Shown here: in pieces, positions 1 to 6,677 of the stretch
Layout: each line of letters starts with the position of its first letter
Position numbering within the stretch: position 1 is the stretch's first letter
Position numbers and translations under genes: made by a program
Assembly: GCA_002423075.1 (NCBI GenBank)
Contig: DIUS01000087.1
Span: 1 to 17,806, forward strand
DNA from: Microbacteriaceae bacterium UBA6152
GTDB lineage: Bacteria > Actinomycetota > Actinomycetes > Actinomycetales > Microbacteriaceae
Direction: 5' to 3'
Length of the DNA stretch: 17,806 bases
The notes under the pieces: model-generated
Databases searched by the model: none
What the model was told of the DNA's origin: nothing
Seen by the model: only the letters and a program-made list of their open reading frames with translations

Positions 1-1435
1 TCTCGGCGATGACGGCGAGGATGCGCGTGACGCCGATGCCGTACGACCCCATGGTGACGGTGACGAGCTTGCCGTTCTCGTCAAGCACCTGCAGACCGAG
101 CGACTCGGCGTACTTGCGGCCGAGCTGAAAGACGTGACCGATCTCCATGCCGCGCGCGAGCTCGACCGGGCCGCTGCCGTCAGGAGCGGGATCGCCCGCG
201 CGCACCTCGGCGATGTCGACGCGGCCGTCGCCGACGAAATCGCGCCCCGCCACGAGGTGGAAGACGTGCTTCTCGTGCTCGTTCGCTCCGGTCACCCAGG
301 CGGTGCCGTCGACCACGCGAGGGTCGAGCAGGTATCGGATGCCCGTGGCAGACGTCTCCCCCAGCACCGGGCCGCTCGGGCCCCAGGGGCCGATGTAGCC
401 CTTCACGAGGTCCTTCGCCTTCGCGAAGTCTTCGTCAGTTGCTGCATCGACGGCCGCGGGCGCGAACGCCACCTCGGCGCGCTTGAGGTCGACGTCACGG
501 TCGCCCGGCAGCCCGACGATCACGAGCTCGCGCGAGCCGTCGACGGCCGTGAGCCGCATCACGACGTTCTTGAGCGTGTCGGCGGCCGTCCACGGTCGGT
601 CGTCACGGGGGTAGCGGTCGTTGGCGAGGTCGACCAACGTCGCGATCGTGGGGGTCTTGGGCGAGTCGTGGATGACCGCCTCAGGCAGTCCGTCGATCGG
701 AAGGGCATCCGGCACCGCAGAACGGTAGGCCTCGACGTTGGCGGCGTACCCGCCCGCCGACCGCACGAAGGTGTCTTCGCCGATCGCGGTCGGGTGCAAG
801 AACTCTTCACTGCGCGACCCGCCCATGGCCCCCGCATCGGCCTGCACGATGACGTACTCGAGGCCCAGCCGGGTGAAGATGCGCTCGTAGGCGTCGCGCT
901 GCGCCTGGTAGGCGACGTCGAGGCCCGCGTCGGTGTAGTCGAACGAGTAGGCGTCTTTCATCGAGAACTCGCGACCGCGCAGCAGGCCCGCGCGGGGGCG
1001 TGCCTCATCGCGGTATTTGTCTTGGATCTGGTAGATCGCGAGCGGCAGGTCTTTATAACTGCTGTAGAGGTCTTTCACGAGCAGCGTGAAGACCTCTTCG
1101 TGCGTGGGTGCCAGCAGGTAGTCGGCGCCCTTGCGGTCTTTCAGGCGGAAGATGCCGTCGCCGTACTCGGTCCAGCGGCCCGTCACCTCGTACGGTTCGC
1201 GCGGCAGTAGCGCCGGGAAGTGCACTTCTTGCGCCCCCGCCGCGGCCATCTCGTCGCGGATGACGTCCTCAATGCGGCGCCGAACCTTGAGACCCAGCGG
1301 CAGCCACGCGAAGACCCCTGGGGCCTGTCGGCGAATGTAGCCGGCGCGGACGAGCAAGCGGTGGCTGGCCACCTCGGCGTCGGCCGGGTCGTCGCGAAGC
1401 GTGCGGAGAAAGAGCGTGGAAAGGCGGGTAATCAC
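1..1435 (-). CDS. proS: Prolyl-tRNA synthetase, 5' part (C-terminus beyond window)
   Basis: Class II aminoacyl-tRNA synthetase that charges tRNA-Pro with proline in the cytoplasm. About 478 residues are present. The N-terminus reads VITRLSTLFLRTLRDD, typical of bacterial ProS. Further in are LLAPTHEEVF (motif-2 region), GAMGGSRSEEF, the stretch expected to hold the INS editing domain, ARGMEIGHVFQLGRKYAE, and finally GSYGIGVTR (motif 3), just before the left edge. The anticodon-binding domain is therefore outside the window. The start is GTG at 1435: it matches the family N-terminus, has no Shine-Dalgarno sequence, and has a TAGTCT box seven bases upstream, which suggests a leaderless mRNA. 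I checked the two ends and the middle for frame and saw no break. Identity is secure; the exact start is slightly less so. Confidence 0.96.
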   Translation of the reverse strand, partial: MITRLSTLFLRTLRDDPADAEVASHRLLVRAGYIRRQAPGVFAWLPLGLKVRRRIEDVIRDEMAAAGAQEVHFPALLPREPYEVTGRWTEYGDGIFRLKDRKGADYLLAPTHEEVFTLLVKDLYSSYKDLPLAIYQIQDKYRDEARPRAGLLRGREFSMKDAYSFDYTDAGLDVAYQAQRDAYERIFTRLGLEYVIVQADAGAMGGSRSEEFLHPTAIGEDTFVRSAGGYAANVEAYRSAVPDALPIDGLPEAVIHDSPKTPTIATLVDLANDRYPRDDRPWTAADTLKNVVMRLTAVDGSRELVIVGLPGDRDVDLKRAEVAFAPAAVDAATDEDFAKAKDLVKGYIGPWGPSGPVLGETSATGIRYLLDPRVVDGTAWVTGANEHEKHVFHLVAGRDFVGDGRVDIAEVRAGDPAPDGSGPVELARGMEIGHVFQLGRKYAESLGLQVLDENGKLVTVTMGSYGIGVTRILAVIAE

Positions 1436-1441
1436 CGGCCC

Positions 1442-1447
1442 AGACTA
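1442..1447 (-). promoter_or_regulatory. Putative -10 box of leaderless proS
   Basis: The minus strand reads TAGTCT, fitting the actinobacterial TANNNT -10 pattern. The last T lies seven bases before the proS GTG, so the predicted transcription start coincides with the start codon. No convincing -35 is visible, which is common for actinobacterial housekeeping promoters. There is no purine-rich ribosome-binding site between the box and the GTG. Confidence 0.42.
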
Positions 1448-1514
1448 CTTGTCTGCGACATGCCGGCCGTGTGGCGGGCGACATGACCCTCGTTCGGGGG
1501 CCAGAATAGAAACA

Positions 1515-1558
1515 GGCCTGCGAGCGATGGCAAGGGGGGCTTGGATCGCTCGCAGGCC
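1515..1558 (-). terminator. Strong stem-loop, possible minus-strand terminator
   Basis: The arms GGCCTGCGAGCGAT (1515-1528) and ATCGCTCGCAGGCC (1545-1558) are perfectly complementary over 14 bp. Inside, CAAG/CTTG (1531-1534, 1540-1543) can extend the stem. On the minus strand the stem is followed by TGTTTCTATTC, a moderately U-rich tail, so it could act as an intrinsic terminator for minus-strand transcripts arriving from above 1560. It lies about 80 bases upstream of proS, so a role as a leader or attenuator is an alternative. No U-rich tail exists on the plus strand. Confidence 0.4.
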
Positions 1559-1560
1559 CT

Positions 1561-1590
1561 TCCCGTCTCGCGATCTATCGCGCGGCGGGA
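1561..1590. repeat. Interrupted inverted repeat upstream of 6C-like RNA
   Basis: TCCCG (1561-1565) pairs with CGGGA (1586-1590), and CGCGAT (1569-1574) pairs with ATCGCG (1577-1582) around a 2-base loop. The two halves are separated by a symmetric 3-base internal loop. It lies just 5' of the C-loop hairpins. It could be the 5' part of the same RNA, an operator for it, or structure without function; the sequence alone does not decide. Confidence 0.35.
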
Positions 1591-1660
1591 AACCTGCACG
1601 ACGAGAAGTAGCCCCCCTGAACGACCTTTGCAGGTCTCGCGTCATCCCCCCGACGCTCTT
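1591..1660 (+). ncRNA. Candidate actinobacterial 6C small RNA
   Basis: The 6C motif is a conserved actinobacterial RNA defined by two hairpins, each carrying at least six consecutive C in the loop. Here hairpin 1 has arms ACCTGCA (1592-1598) and TGCAGGT (1629-1635), with a 30-base loop containing six C at 1612-1617. Hairpin 2 has arms GCGTC (1639-1643) and GACGC (1652-1656), with the 8-base loop ATCCCCCC. Only three bases separate the hairpins. In Mycobacterium the C-rich loops of 6C bind mRNA targets by base pairing; the same role here is inference. True ends are unknown: I see no clear promoter, and the 3' end may be set by the hairpins at 1719-1778. A covariance-model match would settle the identity. 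Confidence 0.55.
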
Positions 1661-1718
1661 CAGTCAGCTCCCCCGGCCGATGTGTTTAGCGTACTGAGCA
1701 GGACCGACCGGCGGTCAG

Positions 1719-1733
1719 CCCCCCGAAGGGGGG
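1719..1733. repeat. Hairpin with six G:C pairs and a GAA loop
   Basis: Six C (1719-1724), GAA, then seven G (1728-1734) form a very stable small hairpin; flanking GTC (1714-1716) and GAC (1734-1736) can add a lower stem. It lies between the C-loop RNA candidate and the larger hairpin at 1738-1778. It could help end the small RNA on the plus strand or slow polymerase on the minus strand. No T-tract follows on either strand. Confidence 0.4.
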
Positions 1734-1737
1734 GACA

Positions 1738-1778
1738 CACACGACGCCCCCCGCCGTCAAGGCGAGGGGCGTCGTGTG
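1738..1778. terminator. Long stem-loop after the LAATG-protein gene, likely bidirectional terminator
   Basis: The 13-bp perfect arms CACACGACGCCCC (1738-1750) and GGGGCGTCGTGTG (1766-1778), followed by a C/A mismatch, are extended by CGCC/GGCG (1752-1755, 1761-1764) around a GTCAA loop. The stem lies 18 bases past the stop codon of the minus-strand gene at 1796-2770, where a terminator is expected. It also lies downstream of the plus-strand RNA candidate. It lacks a U-tract, as many high-GC actinobacterial terminators do, so the call rests on stem strength and position. Confidence 0.55.
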
Positions 1779-1795
1779 CAGCGTCAGTGAACCGC

Positions 1796-2770
1796 TCAGA
1801 CCTGCGCGCGCCGGCGTGAGATCAGCAGAGCGAGCACACCCGCGAGGGCGAGTGCCGCGCCGCCCAGCAGCACGCCCGACGACAGTGCGCCGCCGGTTGC
1901 CGCGAGCTCGTCATCTTCTTCGGGGAGAACGGGCGGGGACGTGAGGTCGCCCGCGGCCGCAAGGACGAGGGCGCCGTTCCACGCGTCGCGCGTTCCGTCG
2001 ACAAGTTCTTCGCTATCCGGGTACCAGTCGTAAGCGTGGTAAATGTACGAACCTGTGCCGATAGCGAACGCCGCAATGCCAAGGCTGTCATTGGCGAGGC
2101 TCTCGTAAATCGGTGTGATGATCGCTTTCTGCTCGACCGAGTACAGCGAAAAGTCGCCCAGGCCTCCCGCGTAGTTGGCGTTGGGCAGCTCTGCAGGAAG
2201 CGATGCGTCATCTGGCACGCGCTGCCACGGACCGTTTGAGGTGTTGTTGCCGAACTCTGAGGTGAAGTCGACGCCGGTCAACTCACTCACGATGTCACCG
2301 TGGTCGTACGACCCCGTTCCAAGGATCAGCCGGCCGGCCGACACCCAGGTGCGAATGACTTCGAGCGCCGCGTCGCTGATGGCCGAGGTGCCGCCGGGCT
2401 GCCAGTTACCGCCTTCGGGGAGCACGAGAACGTCGGCGTCGGCAAGCAGGGTCGACCAGACGCCGGCCGAGCCATCACCGCCATCGGTAACTCTCACCTC
2501 GCTCGCCGAGGGGAGGAGGACGGTCGTGATGTCCCAGTCCTCTTCGGAGGGATCAGTGAAGCCGCCGTTCGAGAAAACGACGACGACGGGCCCGTCGACG
2601 GTGTCACCCGGGTAGGTGCCCGGCTCGAGGGGGTTGTTGAGGGGCGCCGCGGCCGGGCGGAGAACCGGCGGCTCGTCGGTCGGTTGGTTCGCGTGTGCGG
2701 CGGCGGGCGCGAACACGATGGCCGCGGCGAGCGCGAACGCGCCTACGCCACGCAGGGAGGTGTTGATCAC
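1796..2770 (-). CDS. Secreted, LAATG sortase-anchored protein with a GATase/ThuA-like fold
   Basis: 324 residues. Residues 1-27 look like a Sec signal peptide (short basic start, hydrophobic alanine-rich core, AHA before N28). The C-terminus has a classical wall-sorting layout: LAATG (289-293), a hydrophobic segment, then RRRAQV. LAxTG is the form recognised by class E sortases of high-GC Gram-positives. The mature part (about 50-280) has alternating beta/alpha texture with VVVVFSNGG and DADVLVLPEGG, reminiscent of class I glutamine-amidotransferase-like or ThuA-like folds, but I see no Cys nucleophile and assign no activity. The GTG start at 2770 is supported by GAAAGG eight bases upstream. 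It is separated from ispG by 119 bases and followed by a hairpin. Real gene and surface location are confident; function is unknown. Confidence 0.85.
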   Translation of the reverse strand: MINTSLRGVGAFALAAAIVFAPAAAHANQPTDEPPVLRPAAAPLNNPLEPGTYPGDTVDGPVVVVFSNGGFTDPSEEDWDITTVLLPSASEVRVTDGGDGSAGVWSTLLADADVLVLPEGGNWQPGGTSAISDAALEVIRTWVSAGRLILGTGSYDHGDIVSELTGVDFTSEFGNNTSNGPWQRVPDDASLPAELPNANYAGGLGDFSLYSVEQKAIITPIYESLANDSLGIAAFAIGTGSYIYHAYDWYPDSEELVDGTRDAWNGALVLAAAGDLTSPPVLPEEDDELAATGGALSSGVLLGGAALALAGVLALLISRRRAQV

Positions 2771-2825
2771 AGGGATGGCCTTTCAGGTCGAACGCTTCGT
2801 AAGGTCAGACGGAGTGCTGGCTGAA

Positions 2826-2831
2826 AGTATG
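2826..2831 (-). promoter_or_regulatory. Putative -10 box for the LAATG-protein gene
   Basis: The minus strand reads CATACT, close to the TANNNT consensus, 55 bases upstream of the GTG. No good -35 is present; the position where it should lie is occupied by the palindrome at 2842-2853. The gene needs its own promoter if ispG mRNA does not read through, but no ispG terminator is visible either. Confidence 0.3.
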
Positions 2832-2841
2832 GCATGAATCC

Positions 2842-2853
2842 TGTTCGCGAACA
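2842..2853. promoter_or_regulatory. Perfect 12-bp palindrome TGTTCGCGAACA
   Basis: A perfect palindrome between ispG and the wall-protein gene, overlapping where the -35 element of the latter would lie. This position fits an operator for a dimeric repressor. The half-sites resemble the actinobacterial LexA half-site (CGAAC/GTTCG) but are in the reverse order and without the 4-bp spacer, so it is not a normal SOS box. Confidence 0.3.
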
Positions 2854-2889
2854 CGACACGTGCGCGTGCGACACGGCGACATAGCAACG

Positions 2890-4038
2890 TCAGGCGGTGA
2901 CGACCTCGGGCGACCCGACCGGGGCATCGGGCATCGAGGCCGCCAGGCGGTTCGCCTCTTCGATGAGGGTCGCGACGATCTCTGACTCGGGCACGGTCTT
3001 GATGACTTCGCCTTTGACGAAGATTTGACCCTTGCCGTTGCCCGACGCGACACCGAGGTCGGCTTCACGGGCCTCGCCGGGGCCGTTCACGACACAGCCC
3101 ATGACGGCGACGCGCAGCGGCACCGACATGCCCTCGAGCCCCTTCGTGACGTCGTCGGCAAGCGTGTAGACGTCCACCTGGGCGCGGCCGCACGAGGGGC
3201 ACGACACGATCTCGAGCTTGCGCTCGCGAAGGTTCAACGACTCGAGAATCTTGAGGCCCACCTTGACCTCTTCGACCGGCGGGGCCGACAGCGAGACGCG
3301 GATGGTGTCACCGATGCCCTCGCCGAGCAGGATGCCGAACGCCGTCGCGCTCTTGATCGTGCCCTGGAAGGCCGGGCCGGCCTCCGTCACACCGAGGTGC
3401 AACGGCCAGTCGCCCCGCTCGGCGAGCTGGCGGTAGGCCTTGACCATGACGATCGGGTCGTTGTGCTTGACAGAGATCTTGAAGTCGTGAAAGTCGTGCT
3501 CTTCGAACAGGCTTGCCTCCCACACGGCGCTCTCGACGAGCGCTTCAGCAGTCGGCTTGCCGTACTTCTGCAGCAGGCGCGGGTCGAGCGAGCCGGCATT
3601 GACGCCGATGCGGATGCTCACGCCGGCCTCTTTCGCCCGCTTCGCGATCTCGGCCACCTGATCATCGAACTTGCGGATATTGCCAGGGTTCACGCGCACC
3701 GCGGCACACCCCGCGTCGATGGCCTGATAGACGTACTTGGGCTGGAAGTGAATATCGGCGATGACCGGAATCTGGCTCTTCTTGGCGATGATGTGCAACA
3801 CGTCGGCGTCGTCTTGACTGGGCACGGCGACGCGAACGATGTCGCACCCTGTCGCCGTGAGCTCGGCGATCTGCTGAAGAGTGCCGTTGATGTCGGTCGT
3901 GGGCGTCGTCGTCATCGACTGCACGCTGACTTGATGCTCGCTGCCCACCATGACCTTGCCGACCTTGATCTGGCGGGTCTTGCGGCGGGGGGCGAGGGTC
4001 TCAGCGACCTTGGGCATTCCGAGATTCACAGCGGGCAC
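2890..4038 (-). CDS. ispG: 4-hydroxy-3-methylbut-2-enyl diphosphate synthase (flavodoxin/ferredoxin)
   Basis: IspG (GcpE) reduces 2-C-methyl-D-erythritol 2,4-cyclodiphosphate to HMBPP, the penultimate step of the MEP isoprenoid pathway, using a [4Fe-4S] cluster. 382 residues, the usual bacterial length. Conserved blocks are SVQSMTTTPTTD near the N-terminus, PVIADIHF, VRVNPGNI, IRIGVNAGSLD, DFKISVKH, and the iron-sulfur ligands CPSCGR and GCVVNGPGE near the C-terminus. The frame extends to 4095, but the family N-terminus (VPAVNLGMPKV) begins at the GTG at 4038. That GTG has no Shine-Dalgarno sequence and a TAGACT box seven to eight bases upstream, so it is probably leaderless. In many actinobacteria it directly follows rip; here 12.7 kb separates them. 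Confidence 0.96.
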   Translation of the reverse strand: MPAVNLGMPKVAETLAPRRKTRQIKVGKVMVGSEHQVSVQSMTTTPTTDINGTLQQIAELTATGCDIVRVAVPSQDDADVLHIIAKKSQIPVIADIHFQPKYVYQAIDAGCAAVRVNPGNIRKFDDQVAEIAKRAKEAGVSIRIGVNAGSLDPRLLQKYGKPTAEALVESAVWEASLFEEHDFHDFKISVKHNDPIVMVKAYRQLAERGDWPLHLGVTEAGPAFQGTIKSATAFGILLGEGIGDTIRVSLSAPPVEEVKVGLKILESLNLRERKLEIVSCPSCGRAQVDVYTLADDVTKGLEGMSVPLRVAVMGCVVNGPGEAREADLGVASGNGKGQIFVKGEVIKTVPESEIVATLIEEANRLAASMPDAPVGSPEVVTA

Positions 4039-4045
4039 GACGCGC

Positions 4046-4051
4046 AGTCTA
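4046..4051 (-). promoter_or_regulatory. Putative -10 box of (near-)leaderless ispG
   Basis: The minus strand reads TAGACT, a good TANNNT box. Counting seven bases to the transcription start gives 4039, one base before the GTG at 4038. This supplies ispG with its own promoter downstream of the catabolic cluster. No clear -35 is seen. Confidence 0.45.
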
Positions 4052-4122
4052 CGCAACCGCTCTGAACATGCGCCGCAGGACCGAGCGCGGTTCACATCGC
4101 CCGCGCTCGACCCCTCGGGCTG

Positions 4123-5184
4123 TCACGAAGCGGTCGACAGATGCTCCCCCAGAGCTGCGACGAACGCGTCGTGCTGCTCGAGGTGCGGCGAGTGACCGCA
4201 TCCTTCGAAGACGACCTCACGGTAAGCGCCGCCCTGAGCTGCATACCGGTCGAGCACATCGCGCGTCTGGGTCACCATGGGCTGCGGCGGCGCGATCTCG
4301 GCGCCCGGCCAGCCCGGAATCGCGCCGACCTGGCCGAGCATGTTGAGGTCGGAGAACGACGTGTCAGAGACGATGGCGTCGGCCGCGCCGCGCACCCAGA
4401 GCACTGATGGCTTGTGAGCAAGGTCGACGATGCCGCTCACGTTGAAGTGCGTCGGAGCCATCGTATTGAGCACACCGCGCCCACCCGGCGCAAAGCCCGG
4501 CCAGTTCTCTGACGGCGCGCTGTCGCCTGGGTAGTTGTCGAGGCCCTTGGCGGTGGTGAGCATCGACGCGACCCACAGGTCTTCGTGCTCGAGCGCATCG
4601 GGAGCGGCGACATAAGCCGACCGGTAGACCGACCGCGGTGACGTGGCCTCATCAGCTGTGGTGTCACCGGCCTCGAGTCGAGCGACGAAGTCGGGGTTTG
4701 CTCCCCCGCCGCCCGTTCCGGCGGCGTCGGGTGACAACAGCGAGCCGTCGCGCGCCGTTCCGCCGAAGCCGTATGGCGAGACAGGCGACTCGAGGGTGAC
4801 ACTGAGAATGCGCTCGGGCGCATCGAGCATGAGCTGCATGACGATGCCTCCGCCCATGCTCCAGCCGACGAGATGCACCTGTTCGATGCCGAGAGCGTCG
4901 AGCACTGAGGTCACGTCATCGGCGAAGTCGCTCAAGCCCCTCGTGGCATCGACCGGCAGCGTCTCGCTCTCGCCGAAGCCGCGCAGGTCGACCGCGAGGG
5001 CGCGCACGTCGGGTGCGAGTGCGAGCATCGTCGGCTGGTAGAACAGTGAGCTCGACACGTTGCCGTGCACGAAGAGAACTGTCGATACCGCCTCCGACGC
5101 GGCGGGCCGTTCGAGAACGCGCGCACGCAGTCTTGGCGTCGACACATCGTGGGCCTGAATGCCCGGCAGCAGGTGATCGGTCAT
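4123..5184 (-). CDS. Alpha/beta-fold hydrolase (end of catabolic cluster)
   Basis: 353 residues, a full alpha/beta-hydrolase fold. It shows the oxyanion-hole HGN motif (H40), DLRGFGES (66-73), a nucleophile elbow GWSMGG with Ser109, a likely acid in RGAADAIVSD, and catalytic His331 in GCGHSPHLE. There is no signal peptide, so it is probably cytoplasmic. The large cap region (about 145-260) contains a run of four glycines. The substrate cannot be read from sequence; esterase, lactonase or C-C hydrolase are all possible. ATG at 5184 has AAAGGAG about nine bases upstream. A 60-base gap separates it from scoB with no terminator seen, so it is probably the last gene of the operon. Family is confident, role is inferred from context. 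Confidence 0.9.
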   Translation of the reverse strand: MTDHLLPGIQAHDVSTPRLRARVLERPAASEAVSTVLFVHGNVSSSLFYQPTMLALAPDVRALAVDLRGFGESETLPVDATRGLSDFADDVTSVLDALGIEQVHLVGWSMGGGIVMQLMLDAPERILSVTLESPVSPYGFGGTARDGSLLSPDAAGTGGGGANPDFVARLEAGDTTADEATSPRSVYRSAYVAAPDALEHEDLWVASMLTTAKGLDNYPGDSAPSENWPGFAPGGRGVLNTMAPTHFNVSGIVDLAHKPSVLWVRGAADAIVSDTSFSDLNMLGQVGAIPGWPGAEIAPPQPMVTQTRDVLDRYAAQGGAYREVVFEGCGHSPHLEQHDAFVAALGEHLSTAS

Positions 5185-5244
5185 AGCAAGAGACTCCTTT
5201 GTTTCTCGGGGGACGACACAGGGTGATCGGGTGTGAGAGGCCGA

Positions 5245-5895
5245 CTACGCTCCGCGCAGGGACGAGTGGATGCTGAGCGGCGGCTCGGTCGCCGCGATGA
5301 CCTCGTCGACCGTCACACCGGGGGCCACCTCGACGAGATGAAGCCCGGTCTCGTTCACGTCGATCACCGCGAGGTCGGTGATGATGCGGTCGACGACACG
5401 CTTGCCGGTCAACGGCAGCGAGCATTCGTTCACGATTTTTGCAGTGCCGTCTTTCGCAACGTGCTCCATGAGCACGATGACGCGCGCAGCACCGTGCACG
5501 AGATCCATCGCTCCGCCGGGGCCCTTGACCATTTTGCCGGGAATCATCCAGTTGGCGAGATCGCCCGCCGCCGAGACCTGCATGGCGCCCAGGATGGCGG
5601 CGTCGATCTTGCCGCCGCGGATCATGCCGAAACTCAAAGCCGAATCGAAGTACGCCGCTCCCGGCAGCACCGTGACGGTCTCTTTGCCGGCGTTAATGAG
5701 GTCAGGATCGACGTCGGCCTCGGCCGGATAAGGACCCACGCCGAGAATGCCGTTCTCCGACTGGAGCACGACCGTCATACCGCTCGGAACGTGGTTCGGC
5801 ACGAGCGTGGGAAGGCCGATGCCGAGGTTGACATAGCTGCCGTCGCTGAGTTCGCGGGCCGCCCGAGCGGCCATCTCGTCTCTCGTGAGCGCCAT
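5245..5895 (-). CDS. scoB: 3-oxoacid CoA-transferase, subunit B
   Basis: The beta subunit of a succinyl-CoA:3-ketoacid-type CoA transferase, which moves CoA from a donor (often succinyl-CoA) to acetoacetate or a similar 3-oxoacid. 216 residues, the usual length. LGIGLPTLVPN (24-34) and the SENG motif with the catalytic Glu47, which forms the glutamyl-CoA thioester, are intact. GPGGAMDLVHGA and the C-terminal TDLAVIDV block are also typical. It starts two bases after the scoA stop codon, so the subunits are translationally coupled. AtoA (acetate donor) or PcaJ (3-oxoadipate) cannot be excluded; the adjacent 3-hydroxybutyrate dehydrogenase and thiolase favour acetoacetate. Confidence 0.93.
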   Translation of the reverse strand: MALTRDEMAARAARELSDGSYVNLGIGLPTLVPNHVPSGMTVVLQSENGILGVGPYPAEADVDPDLINAGKETVTVLPGAAYFDSALSFGMIRGGKIDAAILGAMQVSAAGDLANWMIPGKMVKGPGGAMDLVHGAARVIVLMEHVAKDGTAKIVNECSLPLTGKRVVDRIITDLAVIDVNETGLHLVEVAPGVTVDEVIAATEPPLSIHSSLRGA

Positions 5896-5897
5896 GA

Positions 5898-6677
5898 TCA
5901 GCTCGTCTCGCTCGATTGCACGGTGCGCCGTTCAATGCGTTTCTCGACGTTCTTGCCGACGACGACCACGCGGTCGACGAAGACGCCGGGCAGGTGCACC
6001 GAGTCAGGGTCGAGCTCGCCTGGCTCGACGAGTTGCTCGACCTGAGCGATGCAGACGCGGCCCGCCATCGCCGCGAGCGGCGAGAAGTTGCGGGCCGAGC
6101 GCGAGAAGACGAGGTTGCCGTGCCGGTCGGCGGCCGCCGCGTGGACGAGAGCGAAGTCGGTCGTGATCGATTCTTCGAGCACGAACTGCCGCTCAACGCC
6201 GTGCATCGAGAAGGTTTGCACCGGCTTGGCGGGCGAGGCCTCAGCGATCGTGCCGTCGGGCGCGTAGCGCCGGGGCAGACCGCCCTCAGCGACCTGGGTG
6301 CCCACCCCCGTCTGCGTGAAAAAGGCCGCGATACCCGAACCGCCTGCGCGGAGTTTCTCAGCGAGCGTGCCCTGGGGCGTGAGCTCGACCTCGAGCTCGC
6401 CCGAGAGGTACTGCCGCTCGAACTCCTTATTCTCGCCGACGTACGACGACGTCATCTTGGCGATGCGGCCGGCGGCGAGCAGCACGCCCAGCCCCCAGTC
6501 GTCGACGCCGCAGTTGTTGCTAACGACCTTGAGGCCGTCGGCACCGGTCGCGAGCACCGCGCGGATGAGTTCCATGGGTGTGCCGCACAGACCGAACCCT
6601 CCGACGGCGATGCTCGAACCCGAGCTAATGTCGGCGACGGCGGTCTCGACGTCGGGCACTGTCTTGTCGATTGTCAT
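5898..6677 (-). CDS. scoA: 3-oxoacid CoA-transferase, subunit A
   Basis: The alpha subunit partnering the product of the next gene. 259 residues, in the upper range for ScoA. GGFGLCGTP (26-34), SNNCGVDDWGLG, ENKEFERQYLSGELEVE, PQGTLAEKLRAGG, AAFFT and RHGNLVF follow the order seen in ScoA/AtoD/PcaI. ATG at 6677 has GGAGG about eight bases upstream and overlaps the stop of the preceding hydrolase as ATGA. No promoter is visible between the two, so it depends on the operon transcript. With subunit B it should convert acetoacetate made by the dehydrogenase at 7567-8319 into acetoacetyl-CoA for the thiolase. Confidence 0.93.
   Translation of the reverse strand: MTIDKTVPDVETAVADISSGSSIAVGGFGLCGTPMELIRAVLATGADGLKVVSNNCGVDDWGLGVLLAAGRIAKMTSSYVGENKEFERQYLSGELEVELTPQGTLAEKLRAGGSGIAAFFTQTGVGTQVAEGGLPRRYAPDGTIAEASPAKPVQTFSMHGVERQFVLEESITTDFALVHAAAADRHGNLVFSRSARNFSPLAAMAGRVCIAQVEQLVEPGELDPDSVHLPGVFVDRVVVVGKNVEKRIERRTVQSSETS

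Noticed and set aside
134..1210. Long plus-strand open frame of 358 codons
   Set aside because: It is the antisense shadow of proS; its composition (many Arg, Val, Asp, no domain) and the clear ProS motifs on the other strand decide against it. The same applies to plus-strand frames at 3025-4065, 5233-6045, 6671-7495, 7627-8613 and 11928-12776.
1436..1560. T-box or other riboswitch upstream of proS
   Set aside because: No T-box sequence is seen, the predicted proS mRNA is leaderless, and the hairpin at 1515-1558 lies beyond the likely transcription start.
2842..2853. LexA (SOS) box
   Set aside because: The actinobacterial SOS box has CGAAC, four bases, then GTTCG. Here the halves are in the opposite order with no spacer.
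4039..4095. ispG start at 4095
   Set aside because: The 19 extra residues are Arg/Cys-rich and unlike IspG; the family N-terminus and -10 box place the start at 4038.
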